A stretch of DNA of 57,959 nt from Betaproteobacteria bacterium (GTDB lineage: Bacteria; Pseudomonadota; Gammaproteobacteria; Burkholderiales; Burkholderiaceae_C): the NCBI GenBank assembly GCA_947453725.1, contig CANGHH010000024.1, positions 1-57,959 of the forward strand. The letters run 5' to 3'. Below, in pieces: positions 42,449 to 55,162 of this stretch. The position numbers were made by a program, and so were the translations under genes. The notes below the pieces were generated by a model, which was not told the origin of the DNA, made no database searches, and worked only from the letters and a program-made list of their open reading frames with translations. Numbering within the stretch: position 1 is the first letter of the stretch; the number at the start of each line of letters is the position of its first letter.

Positions 42449-43696
42449 ATGACCCGCAATCCCGTGATTTCTTCGATGCGCCTGGCCCTGACGACCACCG
42501 CGCTGGGTCTCGCCGCCGTGGTCGCCGCTTGCGGCGGCGGTGGTGGCGGCGGCAGCCCCGCCGCAGCCATCCCGGCGGCGGTCGCCCCGTCGGCCGCCAC
42601 CAGCTACGCGCAGGGCGTGGTCTCGGGCTTCGGCTCGGTCATCGTCGGCGGCGTGCGTTACGACGACAGCAAGGCCGGCGTGGTCGACGCCGACGACAAC
42701 CCGCTGCCGCTGACCAAGCTCGGTCTGGGCAGCATGGTGACCGTCGACGCGGGCCCGGTCGATCGCAGCAGCAGCACCGCCGCGGCGACCCGCTTCCACC
42801 TGTCTGACGAGGTGCTCGGCCAGGTCGCGAGCGTCGACACCACCGCGCAGACCCTGGTGGTGCTGGGCCAGACCGTGACGGTGAACGCCAGCACGGTGTT
42901 CGCCAGCAGCATCACCAGCGGCCTGACGCAGGCGCTGGTCGGCACGGTGGTCGAGGTGCACGGCACGGCGGGCGCCGCGGGCCAGATCACCGCCACGCGC
43001 ATCGAAGCCGCTGCCGCCGCCAGCAGCTACCACCTGCGCGGCACGGTCGCGGCGCTGGACACCACGGCCAAGACCTTCAGCATCGGCGCGGCCAGCATTT
43101 CCTACGCCAGCCTGGCTGCGGCCGACGTGCCCGGCACGCTGGCCAACGGGCTCATCGTTCGCGTCAAGCTGAACACCGTGCAAAGCGGCAGCAACTGGGT
43201 GGCCACCGCCCTGCGCGGCGACAAGCGCGTGCCCGCCGGCTCTGGCGCTGGCAGCACGGACACCCACATCGAAGGCGCGATCACCGTCTTCACGTCCAGC
43301 GCGGCTTTCGAGATCGGCGGCGTCAAGGTGGACGCCAGCGCCGCGACCTTCCCCGATGGCAGCGCTGGCATCGTGCCGGGCGCCCGCGTCGAGGTGACCG
43401 GCACCACGAACGCCAGCGGCACGCTGGTGGCGGCAAAGGTGGAACTCGACGACAAGCCCAGCGCCGGCGGCAAGCGCCCGCTGGAACTGCACGGCGCGCT
43501 GACGGCGCTGGACACCAGCGCCAAGACCTTTCTGCTGCGCACGGTGACGGTGTCCTACAGCGGCACGGTGGCCTACACGAACGGCACCGCGGCCGACCTG
43601 GCGACCTACCAGGCCAGCGGCAAGAACGTCGATGTCTACGGCGTGCTGTCGAGCGACCGCAAGCAGCTCGAAGCCAGCCGCATCGACTTCAAGTGA
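42449..43696 (+). CDS. DUF5666 repeat lipoprotein
   Basis: A 415-aa exported protein. The signal peptide ends in VVAACGGGGGGGS, a lipobox with Cys28 as the lipidated residue, so it is probably on the outer membrane. The mature part is about four tandem DUF5666-like units of roughly 75-90 residues (for example VVSGFGSVIVGGVRYDD, LGQVASVDTTAQTLVVLGQT, LRGTVAALDTTAKTFSIGAA and LHGALTALDTSAKTFLLRTV), each with a G-x-V-x-x-x-D core and ending in a V-x-V-x-G turn. The fold is probably an all-beta (OB-like) module. GGAGA lies 10 bases before the ATG. It is followed by DUF6502 and a second DUF5666 gene. Function unknown. Confidence 0.85.
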   Translation: MTRNPVISSMRLALTTTALGLAAVVAACGGGGGGGSPAAAIPAAVAPSAATSYAQGVVSGFGSVIVGGVRYDDSKAGVVDADDNPLPLTKLGLGSMVTVDAGPVDRSSSTAAATRFHLSDEVLGQVASVDTTAQTLVVLGQTVTVNASTVFASSITSGLTQALVGTVVEVHGTAGAAGQITATRIEAAAAASSYHLRGTVAALDTTAKTFSIGAASISYASLAAADVPGTLANGLIVRVKLNTVQSGSNWVATALRGDKRVPAGSGAGSTDTHIEGAITVFTSSAAFEIGGVKVDASAATFPDGSAGIVPGARVEVTGTTNASGTLVAAKVELDDKPSAGGKRPLELHGALTALDTSAKTFLLRTVTVSYSGTVAYTNGTAADLATYQASGKNVDVYGVLSSDRKQLEASRIDFK

Positions 43697-43752
43697 TCGA
43701 GTAGGGTCGGCGTGCCGGCGGGCTACAGTCCCGCCGGGCTTGCCGCCTTGCC

Positions 43753-44679
43753 ATGCCGCCTATCCTGCGCCACCCGTCCGCTGACCCCAACACAGGCCCC
43801 GCCACCGAGCAGCAAGCGCTGCAGGAGGCACTGGCCCGCTTGCTGGCGCCTGTCGCGCAGCTGGCGGTGGCGCGCGGGCTGCCCTTTGCCGCGGTGGAGG
43901 AAATGCTGAAGCTGGCCTTCGTGCAGGCCGCCGACGCCGCCCATCCCGACCTGCTGGCCCACCGCAAGGTCAGCCGCATCACCACGTCCACCGGCATCAA
44001 CCGGCGCGAGGTCACGCGGCTGACGCAACAGCCGCCTCGCACGGCGGTGCACAGCCGCTCGCTGGCCAGCGAACTGTTCGGTCACTGGCGCACGCAGCAG
44101 CCCTACCGCGGCCCGGACGGCCAGCCGCGCGTGCTGCCGCGCCAGGGCGCGGCGCCCAGCTTCGAAAGCCTGGCCCAGTGCATCACCCGAGACGTGCACC
44201 CGCGCAGCCTGCTCGACGAACTGCTGCGCCTGGGCATGGCCAGCTGGGACCAGGCCGCCGATAGCGTGGCGCTGGCGCGCGAGATCTTCGTGCCGCAGGG
44301 CGACCGCGGGCAGCAGCTGGGCTTCCTGGGCCAGAACGCCGGTGACCACCTCAGCGCGGCCGTCGACAACGTGCTGCGCGACGACCACGCCCACTTCGAG
44401 CAGGCCATCTTCGCCAGCGGCCTGTCGGCGGCGTCGCTGGACTCGGTGCGCCCGGCCATCCGCGCGCAATGGCAGGCGCTGCTGGCGGCCCTGGTGCCAG
44501 CGCTGCAAGGCTGCGTCGAGGCCGACAGCAGCCTGCAGCCGGCGCCGCAGGGTCGTCTGCGCGTGGGTCTGTACACCTACCAGGAAGCTGCCGACGGGGC
44601 CGTGGACAGCCGCAGCGCCGGCCCCTCCGACTCGCCGCCACCCGCCGGCTCGCCCCGCGTCCGAAAGAGAAAGAGCTGA
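43753..44679 (+). CDS. DUF6502 family protein
   Basis: A 308-aa cytoplasmic protein without signal or membrane segments. The N-terminal 90 residues (LARLLAPVAQLAVARGLPFA, AVEEMLKLAFVQAA, then RITTSTGINRREVTRLTQ) look like a helix-turn-helix, and the rest is helical. The arrangement matches what I know as DUF6502, common in Burkholderiales next to DUF5666 lipoproteins. It may be the regulator of the two flanking lipoprotein genes, but this is inference from position. The next gene starts one base after its stop. The start at 43753 has a weak ribosome binding site. Confidence 0.75.
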   Translation: MPPILRHPSADPNTGPATEQQALQEALARLLAPVAQLAVARGLPFAAVEEMLKLAFVQAADAAHPDLLAHRKVSRITTSTGINRREVTRLTQQPPRTAVHSRSLASELFGHWRTQQPYRGPDGQPRVLPRQGAAPSFESLAQCITRDVHPRSLLDELLRLGMASWDQAADSVALAREIFVPQGDRGQQLGFLGQNAGDHLSAAVDNVLRDDHAHFEQAIFASGLSAASLDSVRPAIRAQWQALLAALVPALQGCVEADSSLQPAPQGRLRVGLYTYQEAADGAVDSRSAGPSDSPPPAGSPRVRKRKS

Positions 44680-44680
44680 C

Positions 44681-45889
44681 ATGCCGCGCCTGACGAATTC
44701 CCGCCGCCTGCCGCGACCGGCCGGCGGCCTGCAGCGATACCTGCTGGCGGGCCTGCTGCTGGGCCTGGCGGTGCTGGGCGCCACGCTGGGCGGCTGTGGC
44801 GGCGGGGTCGGCACTGGCGGTACCGGCGGCTTCGCATCGGGCCCGATCACGGGCTTTGGGTCGGTCATCGTCAACGGCGTGCGCTTCGACGACGGCAGTG
44901 CCGTGGTGGTCGACGGCGACGGCGTCACGCGCAGCCGCGATTTGTTGCGCCTGGGCATGACGGTGGAGATCGACGGCACCGACATCGGCGACACCACCGG
45001 CGTGGCCACCCGCATCCGCTACGACAGCGAATTGCTGGGCCTGGTGGACACCGCGGTGGACGCCGCCTCGGGCGGCTTCACGCTGCTGGGGCAACGCGTG
45101 CTGGTCGACAGCGCCACGGTCTTCGACGAAGGCGTCGGCGGCCTGGCCGCCCTGCGCAAAGGCCAGACGCTGGAGGTCTACGCGGTCTTCGACCCGGCCG
45201 CCGCCAGCTACCGCGCGAGCCGCGTCGGCCCGGCCGCCGGCAACGCCACGCCCCATGTTCGCGGTCTGGTGGCGCAGGCCGACACCGGCGCCCGCACGCT
45301 GCGCATCGCCGAGGTCAACTACAGCTACGGCAGCGCCAGCGGCGTGCCGGACAACGTCGGCGCCGGCCAGTACGTTCGCCTGAACCTCAGCAGCAGCCTG
45401 CCGATCAGCGGGCGCTACGGCGTGCAGGCTTTCGGCACCGCCGTGGCCGCGCTGCCCGACAGCGACAAGGGCAGCGTGAAAGGCTTGATCAGCAGTTTCG
45501 TCTCGTCGCGCAGTTTCAGCGTCAATGGCCGCCCGGTGGACGCCAGCGCCGCCAATTTCAGCAACGGCACGGCCGGGCTGGCGGTGGGCGTGCGCGTCGA
45601 GGTGGAAGGCGCGGTTCGCAGCGGCACCCTGAAGGCCAGCAAGGTCAGCATCGACAGCGATGTGCAGCAGAACAACCAGACCTTCGAGCTGCACGGGGCG
45701 ATCACGGCCGTCGATACGGCGCAGAAGACCTGCGCGCTGCGCGGCATCACGGTCAGCACCGCGCGCACCGACCTGGCTTACAGCAACGGCACGGCGGCGG
45801 CGCTGGCGGTGGGCCGCCAGATCGCGGTCAGGGGCAAGCTGTCGGCTGACGGCCTGCGCATCGACGCGACCAGCATCGCCTTCGAATAG
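44681..45889 (+). CDS. DUF5666 repeat lipoprotein, paralogue
   Basis: A 402-aa exported protein. A hydrophobic signal (RYLLAGLLLGLAVLGATLGGC) with the Cys followed by GGGVGTGGTGGF marks a lipoprotein. Several DUF5666-like units follow, clearly paralogous to the protein encoded two genes upstream (ITGFGSVIVNGVRFDDGSAV corresponds to VVSGFGSVIVGGVRYDDSKA). The ATG at 44681 lies one base after the DUF6502 stop, with GAAAGAGAAAGAG as the ribosome binding site, so the pair is co-transcribed. The C-terminus repeats LHGAITAVDTAQKTCALRGI. It converges with argH. Function unknown. Confidence 0.83.
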   Translation: MPRLTNSRRLPRPAGGLQRYLLAGLLLGLAVLGATLGGCGGGVGTGGTGGFASGPITGFGSVIVNGVRFDDGSAVVVDGDGVTRSRDLLRLGMTVEIDGTDIGDTTGVATRIRYDSELLGLVDTAVDAASGGFTLLGQRVLVDSATVFDEGVGGLAALRKGQTLEVYAVFDPAAASYRASRVGPAAGNATPHVRGLVAQADTGARTLRIAEVNYSYGSASGVPDNVGAGQYVRLNLSSSLPISGRYGVQAFGTAVAALPDSDKGSVKGLISSFVSSRSFSVNGRPVDASAANFSNGTAGLAVGVRVEVEGAVRSGTLKASKVSIDSDVQQNNQTFELHGAITAVDTAQKTCALRGITVSTARTDLAYSNGTAAALAVGRQIAVRGKLSADGLRIDATSIAFE

Positions 45890-45907
45890 GCCGGCGGCAG
45901 CGCGTCC

Positions 45908-47341
<1,434 letters not shown>

Positions 47342-47410
47342 GCGTGCGGGCCGCTGCGGCAGCGGCTGTCGTTGATGGAGAACTCAGGCGGAAAAGCGGG
47401 GGGAACTCCG

Positions 47411-47416
47411 TATTAT
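47411..47416 (+). promoter_or_regulatory. Candidate -10 box before the AlgZ-like kinase gene
   Basis: TATTAT lies 10 bases before the ATG at 47427, so transcripts would have almost no leader. I see no -35 match at the proper distance. The assignment is tentative. Confidence 0.3.
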
Positions 47417-47426
47417 CCGACCCGAT

Positions 47427-48533
47427 ATGAGCGCCCCTCAGCCGCCCGACGGTCACGGCTCCGGTCCCGCCCGCGCTGCGCCCGACGACCCCCGCCCGGT
47501 TCCTCGTTTCGACCCGCAGGCCGGAGCGCGCGGCCGGATGCCAGGCGCCGCCACCTTCGACGTCTGCCACCCGGGGCTGGCGCTGCGCGCGGTGCTGCTG
47601 GTGCAGGGGGTGCTGGCGCTGGTGACCCTGAGCACGGTCAACAGCGCCGCCGAATGGGGCGGGCGCCAGGCCGCAATGGCCTTCGCCGGCGTCGCCGGCA
47701 CGCTGCTGTGGCTGGTGCCCTTGTGCGCGGTGCAGACCGGGCTGGCCCGCCTGCCGGCGCCGGGTCGCGTGGCCGCCGTGCTGCTGCTGGGGGCTGCCGC
47801 TGCGGGTCTGGCCTGGTGGCCGCTGTGGTGGGCCGGGCTGGCCGGGCCGGTGCACGGCCTGCGCATCGCCGGCGTGCTCTTGTCGGGCGCGGCTTTTGCC
47901 GCCCTGCTGTGGGCTTGGCTGGAATTGCGCGCGCGCCTCGCGGACCCGGCCAACGCCCGGGCGCGGCTGGCCGAACTGCAGTCGCGAATCCGCCCGCATT
48001 TCCTGTTCAACGCGCTGAACACCGCGCTGGCGCTGGTCCGGCTGGACCCGGAGCGCGCCGAGCGCGTGCTGGAAGGCCTGGCACAGCTGTTTCGCGTCGC
48101 GCTGGCCGATGTCGGCGCCTCGGTGACCCTGGCCGAGGAGATCGACCTGGCGCGGCGCTACCTGGAAATCGAGGAAGTCCGCTACGGCGCGCGGCTGCAG
48201 GTGGCCTGGCAGATCGACCCGCGCGTCAACAGCGCGCGCGTGCCGCCGCTGGTGCTGCAGCCTCTGGTCGAGAACGCCGTGCGCCACGGCATCGAACCGG
48301 CCGCCGAAGGTGGTCAGGTGCGGATCACCGCCCGCGTGCGCCGCGGCCAGGTCGAGCTGCTGGTCAGCAACACCGTGAGCGCCGAACCGGGCAGCCCGGC
48401 CAGCCCCGGCCACGGCATGGCGCTGCACAACGTGCGCGAAAGGCTGCGCCTGCTGCACGACGTGGCGGCCGAATGCACGGTCAGCCAGGAAGGCGGCCTC
48501 TTCCTCGCCCGCATCGTCTTGCCGCTGCCATGA
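47427..48533 (+). CDS. AlgZ/LytS-type sensor histidine kinase
   Basis: A 368-aa membrane kinase. Four hydrophobic helices lie at residues about 50-165, then the His-kinase domain (His191 in SRIRPHFLFNALNTALALVR) of the LytS/YpdA type and an ATPase domain with VLQPLVENAVRHGIEP and GHGMALHNVRERLRLL. It should pass phosphate to the downstream LytTR regulator, which starts inside its stop (ATGA at 48530). AlgZ (FimS) of Pseudomonas controls alginate and twitching through AlgR and lies next to argH and hemCD just as here. I give no symbol because function in this organism is not shown. Confidence 0.9.
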   Translation: MSAPQPPDGHGSGPARAAPDDPRPVPRFDPQAGARGRMPGAATFDVCHPGLALRAVLLVQGVLALVTLSTVNSAAEWGGRQAAMAFAGVAGTLLWLVPLCAVQTGLARLPAPGRVAAVLLLGAAAAGLAWWPLWWAGLAGPVHGLRIAGVLLSGAAFAALLWAWLELRARLADPANARARLAELQSRIRPHFLFNALNTALALVRLDPERAERVLEGLAQLFRVALADVGASVTLAEEIDLARRYLEIEEVRYGARLQVAWQIDPRVNSARVPPLVLQPLVENAVRHGIEPAAEGGQVRITARVRRGQVELLVSNTVSAEPGSPASPGHGMALHNVRERLRLLHDVAAECTVSQEGGLFLARIVLPLP

Positions 48534-49336
48534 CCACCGTGACGACGATGGCGCCACTGAAGCTGCTGCTGGTCGACGACGAAGCGCTGGCGCGGCTGCG
48601 GCTGCGGTCGCTGATCGAAGGCCTGGCCACGGCCGTGCCGCCCTTGCACGCCGAGGTGGTGGCTGAAGCCGGCGATGCCCGGGCGGCGCTGGCGCTGTTG
48701 CAAGAGATGGTCGTCGACGCGGTGCTGCTCGACATCCGGATGCCCGGCGACAGCGGGCTGCAGCTGGCCGCCAGCCTGCGCCAGATGCAGTTGCCGCCGG
48801 CGGTGATCTTCGTCACCGCGCACACCGGGCACGCGCTGAAGGCCTTCGAGCTGGAGGCCACCGACTACCTGACCAAGCCGGTGCGGCGCGAGCGCCTGCA
48901 TGCGGCCTTGCTGCGGGTCGCGCAGCGCGTGCAGGCCGTCGGCTGGCGGGCGGGCGCGCCGGCCGGCGCCGCCGCGCTGCAGCCCGAGGCCGTGCTGGTC
49001 ATCACCGACCGCGGCCGCACGCTGCGCATCCCGATCGCCGAGGTGCTGGTGCTGAAGGCCGAGCTGAAGTACGTCACGCTGCGCACCGCTGGGCATAGCC
49101 ATGTGCTGGACGAATCCCTGACCGAACTCGAACTTCGCCTGCGTCAGCTCGGTGGCGACTTTCTGCGCGTGCACCGCAACGCGCTGGTTGCCCGCCGGGC
49201 GGTCCGCGAGCTGGAACTGCACGGCGACGAAGTCGACGGCTGGGCGGTGCGCGTGGCACCGCTGGACGAATGGCTGGCCGTCTCGCGGCGCCAGGTCACG
49301 GCGGTGCGGGCGGCGCTGCAGCAGGCTGCGCCCTGA
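48530..49336 (+). CDS. AlgR-type LytTR response regulator
   Basis: A 268-aa regulator. The receiver domain has LLLVDDEALARLRL, phosphoacceptor Asp68 in VLLDIRMPGD, the Thr in FVTAHTGHALKAFE and the Lys in YLTKPVRRE. A LytTR DNA-binding domain (ITDRGRTLRIPIAEVLVLKA, ELKYVTLRT, then FLRVHRNALVARRAV) follows. Its ATG overlaps the kinase stop (ATGA). The AlgR family binds paired direct repeats and controls envelope and motility genes. Its end is 18 bases from the end of convergent ppc. Confidence 0.9.
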   Translation: MTTVTTMAPLKLLLVDDEALARLRLRSLIEGLATAVPPLHAEVVAEAGDARAALALLQEMVVDAVLLDIRMPGDSGLQLAASLRQMQLPPAVIFVTAHTGHALKAFELEATDYLTKPVRRERLHAALLRVAQRVQAVGWRAGAPAGAAALQPEAVLVITDRGRTLRIPIAEVLVLKAELKYVTLRTAGHSHVLDESLTELELRLRQLGGDFLRVHRNALVARRAVRELELHGDEVDGWAVRVAPLDEWLAVSRRQVTAVRAALQQAAP

Positions 49337-49354
49337 GGCCCGCCGGCCCGAGCC

Positions 49355-52180
<2,826 letters not shown>

Positions 52181-52197
52181 GGCGGGCTCCAGGCGGT

Positions 52198-52210
52198 GTA
52201 ACTGAGTTAC
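52198..52210. promoter_or_regulatory. GTAACT-G-AGTTAC palindrome between ppc and hemC
   Basis: A perfect 13-bp palindrome with 6-bp arms lies 18 bases before the ppc start in an AT-richer stretch. It resembles operators of TetR-like repressors. The factor is unknown. Confidence 0.45.
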
Positions 52211-52223
52211 CAATTGTCTAACG

Positions 52224-52251
52224 GGCTTGCGACAGCAGGGCGTCGCAAGCC
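52224..52251. promoter_or_regulatory. 28-bp inverted repeat between ppc and hemC
   Basis: GGCTTGCGAC and GTCGCAAGCC form a perfect 10-bp inverted repeat with an 8-base spacer (AGCAGGGC). It sits about 65 bases before hemC and 44 before ppc. It has no T-run, so it is more likely an operator or RNA structure in a leader than a terminator. Confidence 0.5.
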
Positions 52252-52316
52252 GCGTGCCCGCGCGCTCGGGGCCGGGCCCGATGGCCCGTCGCAGGCGGCT
52301 GGCTATCATCGGCCGC

Positions 52317-53255
52317 ATGCATGCAAAAACCGTCATCGCCACCCGCGAAAGCCGGCTTGCCCTGTGGCAGGCCGAACACGTCCGCGACGTCCTCACCGCC
52401 CGTTTCGGCCTGGCCGTCGAACTGCTGGGCATGACCACCCGCGGCGACCAGATCCTCGACCGCGCGTTGTCCAAGGTCGGCGGCAAGGGCCTGTTCGTCA
52501 AGGAACTGGAAACCGCGCTCGAGGAAGGCCACGCCCACCTCGCCGTCCATTCGTTGAAGGATGTACCGATGGACCTGCCGGCCGGCTTCGTGCTGGCCGC
52601 CATCTGGGAACGCGAAGACCCGCGCGACGCGCTGGTGTCGAACCGCTATGCGACGCTGGATGAACTGCCGCAGGGCGCTGTGGTCGGTACCTCCAGCCTG
52701 CGCCGCGTGACGCAACTGCTGGCCCGGCGGCCCGACCTGCGCATCGAACCGCTGCGCGGCAACCTCGACACCCGGCTGCGCAAGCTGGACGACGGCGGTT
52801 TCGACGCCATCGTGCTGGCCGCGGCCGGCCTGAAGCGCCTGGGGCTGGCTGGCCGCATCCGCTCGGCTTTCGACCCCGAAACCATGATCCCGGCAGCCGG
52901 GCAGGGCGCCTTGGGCATCGAGGTCCGCGAAGACGCCAGCGAACTGCGCGCGCTGCTGGCGCAGACCATCCACCAGCCGACCTTCCTGGCAGCGCACGCC
53001 GAACGTGCGGTGTCTCGCGCGCTGGGCGGCAGCTGCAGCATGCCGCTGGCCGCGCACGCGGTGTGGGACGGCGACACGCTGCGCATCGACGCCGCGCTGG
53101 GCGACGCGCTCGAGCCGCAACGCCCCTTGCTGCGCGTGCGACTGACGGCGGCCGTCACCGACGAAGCGGCGGCCCGCGCGCTGGGCGAGGCCGCTGCCGC
53201 GCAACTGCGCGCCGTCGGCGCCGCAGGCTACCTGCCGGCCAGCACGCCGGCCTGA
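52317..53255 (+). CDS. hemC: Porphobilinogen deaminase (hydroxymethylbilane synthase)
   Basis: A 312-aa enzyme joining four porphobilinogens into hydroxymethylbilane for heme, siroheme and cobalamin. The start MHAKTVIATRESRLALWQAE, the catalytic Asp in VHSLKDVPMDLP, the binding motif SSLRRVTQLLARRPDL and the cofactor-bearing Cys240 in LGGSCSMPLAAHA are all present. Length is normal. It is the first gene of hemC-hemD-hemX-hemY. A TATCAT hexamer at 52304-52309 lies so close to the ATG that a nearly leaderless transcript is possible. Confidence 0.97.
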   Translation: MHAKTVIATRESRLALWQAEHVRDVLTARFGLAVELLGMTTRGDQILDRALSKVGGKGLFVKELETALEEGHAHLAVHSLKDVPMDLPAGFVLAAIWEREDPRDALVSNRYATLDELPQGAVVGTSSLRRVTQLLARRPDLRIEPLRGNLDTRLRKLDDGGFDAIVLAAAGLKRLGLAGRIRSAFDPETMIPAAGQGALGIEVREDASELRALLAQTIHQPTFLAAHAERAVSRALGGSCSMPLAAHAVWDGDTLRIDAALGDALEPQRPLLRVRLTAAVTDEAAARALGEAAAAQLRAVGAAGYLPASTPA

Positions 53256-53268
53256 GCCCGCGCCGCCC

Positions 53269-54042
53269 ATGCGCCTGATCGTCACCCGGCCGGCCGCGCA
53301 GGCGACGGCCTGGGTGACCGCGCTGCAGGCGCTGGGCTGTGAGGCGCAGGCGTTGCCGCTGATCGGCATCGCTGCGCTGGACGACAGCGCGCCGCTGCGT
53401 GCCGCCTGGCAGGCGCTGCCGCGCTACGGGCTGGTGATGTTCGTCAGCGCCAACGCTGTTGAGCATTTCTTCGCCGCCGCCGCCGGCGCCGTCTGGCCGG
53501 CGGCGGTGCGCGCGGCAGCCACCGGGCCGGGCACCGCCGGCGCGCTGCGCCAGGCTGGCGTGCCGGCCGGCGCGCTGGTCGAACCGGCCGCCGACGCCGC
53601 CCGCTTTGATTCGGAAGCGCTGTGGGCCCAGGTCGCGCACGAAGATTGGGCCGGCCGCCGGGTGCTGGTGGTGCGCGGCGAAGACGGCCGCGACTGGCTG
53701 GCCGACACCCTGCGCGCGCGCGGTGCCACCGTCGACTTCGTGGCCGCCTACCGCCGCCTGGCGCCGCAGCCCGACGCCGCCGGCCGTTCGCTGCTGGCGC
53801 AGGCGCTGGCCGACCCGGCGGGGCACCTGTGGCTGTTCAGCAGCAGCGAGGCCGTGGCCCATCTGCAGGCCCTGGCGCCTGGCGCCGATTGGTCGCGCAG
53901 CGCGGCGCTGGCCACCCACCCGCGGATCGCGGCGGCGGCGCGCGCCGCCGGCTTCGCGGGCGTGGCCTTGACGGCGCCGGCCGCGGAGGCCGTGGCCCGG
54001 GCTGCGGCGGCAGGGCCGTCGATACAATCGGTCGCTCTGTGA
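53269..54042 (+). CDS. hemD: Uroporphyrinogen-III synthase
   Basis: A 257-aa two-domain enzyme that inverts ring D and closes hydroxymethylbilane to uroporphyrinogen III. The family is poorly conserved, but the start LIVTRPAAQATAWVTALQAL, the central block ALWAQVAHEDWAGRRVLVVR, GEDGRDWLADTLRARGATVD, and YRRLAP are recognisable. It lies 13 bases after hemC and its TGA overlaps the hemX GTG (GTGA). Confidence 0.93.
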   Translation: MRLIVTRPAAQATAWVTALQALGCEAQALPLIGIAALDDSAPLRAAWQALPRYGLVMFVSANAVEHFFAAAAGAVWPAAVRAAATGPGTAGALRQAGVPAGALVEPAADAARFDSEALWAQVAHEDWAGRRVLVVRGEDGRDWLADTLRARGATVDFVAAYRRLAPQPDAAGRSLLAQALADPAGHLWLFSSSEAVAHLQALAPGADWSRSAALATHPRIAAAARAAGFAGVALTAPAAEAVARAAAAGPSIQSVAL

Positions 54043-55139
54043 CCGACATGCCCGCGACCCCCTCCGCTGCGCCCAGCGCCGCGCCTGCCACCCCGGCGGC
54101 TGCCGTTGCAGCGCCGGTCGCCGCCACCGGCCGCTGGATCGCCGCTGGCGCCGTCCTGCTGACGGCCCTGGCCACGGCAGCGCTGGTGCTGGCCTGGAAC
54201 ACCCAGCAGCGCGTCAGGGCGCTGGACGCCGAGCTCGTCAAGCGCCAGCAGGACAGCGGCAGCCAGGCCACCGAAGCCCGCACGCTGGCCCGCCAGGCCG
54301 AGGGCACGGCGCGCGAATCGAGCGCCCGGCTGGCGCTGCTGGAAGCCCGCGTCGCCGAGACCTCGCTGCAGCGCAGCCAGCTCGAAGAGCTGATCCAGTC
54401 GCTGGCCCGCTCGCGCGACGAGAACGTGCTGGCCGACCTCGACGCGGCCATTCGCGTCGCGCTGCAGCAGGCCGCCATCACCGGCAGCGCCGAGCCGCTG
54501 TTGCTGACGCTGAAGCAGGCCGACGAGCGGCTGGCCCGCTACAACCAGCCCCGTCTGGAGCGGGTGCGCCGCGCGGTGGTGCAGGACTTCGACCGCACGC
54601 GCAATGCGGGCGTCACCGACATCACGGTGCTGACGCTGCGGCTCGACGAAGTGATCCGCCTGATCGACGACCTGCCCTTGCTGGCGGCCCCCGAGCGACG
54701 CGCGGCCAGCCGTGCCGCGGCCGCTGCCGAAGCGCCGCCCGTGCCGGCCAGCGCCGCCTGGCACGAGGGCTTCGGCGCCCGCTGGCGCGACGGCCTGGGC
54801 CGCGTCTGGCAGGAAGTCCGCACGCTGGTCCGCGTCACCCGCATCGACCAGCCCGAAGCCATGCTGGTCGCGCCGGAGCAGGCCTATTTCCTGCGCGAGA
54901 ACGTCAAGCTGCGCCTGCTGAATGCCCGGCTGGCGCTGCTGTCGCGCCAGTTCGACACGGCGCAGTCCGACCTGCGCGATGCGCAGTCCGCGCTGGACCG
55001 CTACTTCGATCGCAGCGCGCGGCGCGTGGTGACGGCCACCGAGCTGGTGAACCAGGTCACGGCGCAGGCCAAGCTGGTCAGCGTGCCGCGCCCCGACGCC
55101 ACGCTGGCGGCGATCGCCACGGCATCGGCCGGCCGCTGA
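54039..55139 (+). CDS. hemX: HemX, membrane protein of the heme operon
   Basis: About 366 aa. A Pro/Ala-rich N-terminus precedes one transmembrane helix (near residues 33-52: WIAAGAVLLTALATAALVLA), followed by a long coiled coil (residues about 55-130) and a C-terminal helical domain. The protein is often labelled uroporphyrin-III C-methyltransferase, but HemX lacks methyltransferase motifs. Its function is uncertain, perhaps scaffolding heme-synthesis enzymes. The start is GTG 54039 (coupled to hemD) or ATG 54048. hemY follows 23 bases after the stop. Confidence 0.9.
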   Translation: MTDMPATPSAAPSAAPATPAAAVAAPVAATGRWIAAGAVLLTALATAALVLAWNTQQRVRALDAELVKRQQDSGSQATEARTLARQAEGTARESSARLALLEARVAETSLQRSQLEELIQSLARSRDENVLADLDAAIRVALQQAAITGSAEPLLLTLKQADERLARYNQPRLERVRRAVVQDFDRTRNAGVTDITVLTLRLDEVIRLIDDLPLLAAPERRAASRAAAAAEAPPVPASAAWHEGFGARWRDGLGRVWQEVRTLVRVTRIDQPEAMLVAPEQAYFLRENVKLRLLNARLALLSRQFDTAQSDLRDAQSALDRYFDRSARRVVTATELVNQVTAQAKLVSVPRPDATLAAIATASAGR

Positions 55140-55162
55140 GCCGGCAGCAAGGCAGCGGCCAC

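Noticed and set aside
54023..54028. TACAAT as an internal hemX promoter
   Set aside because: No -35 match at a suitable distance, and the hemD/hemX GTGA overlap suggests read-through expression.
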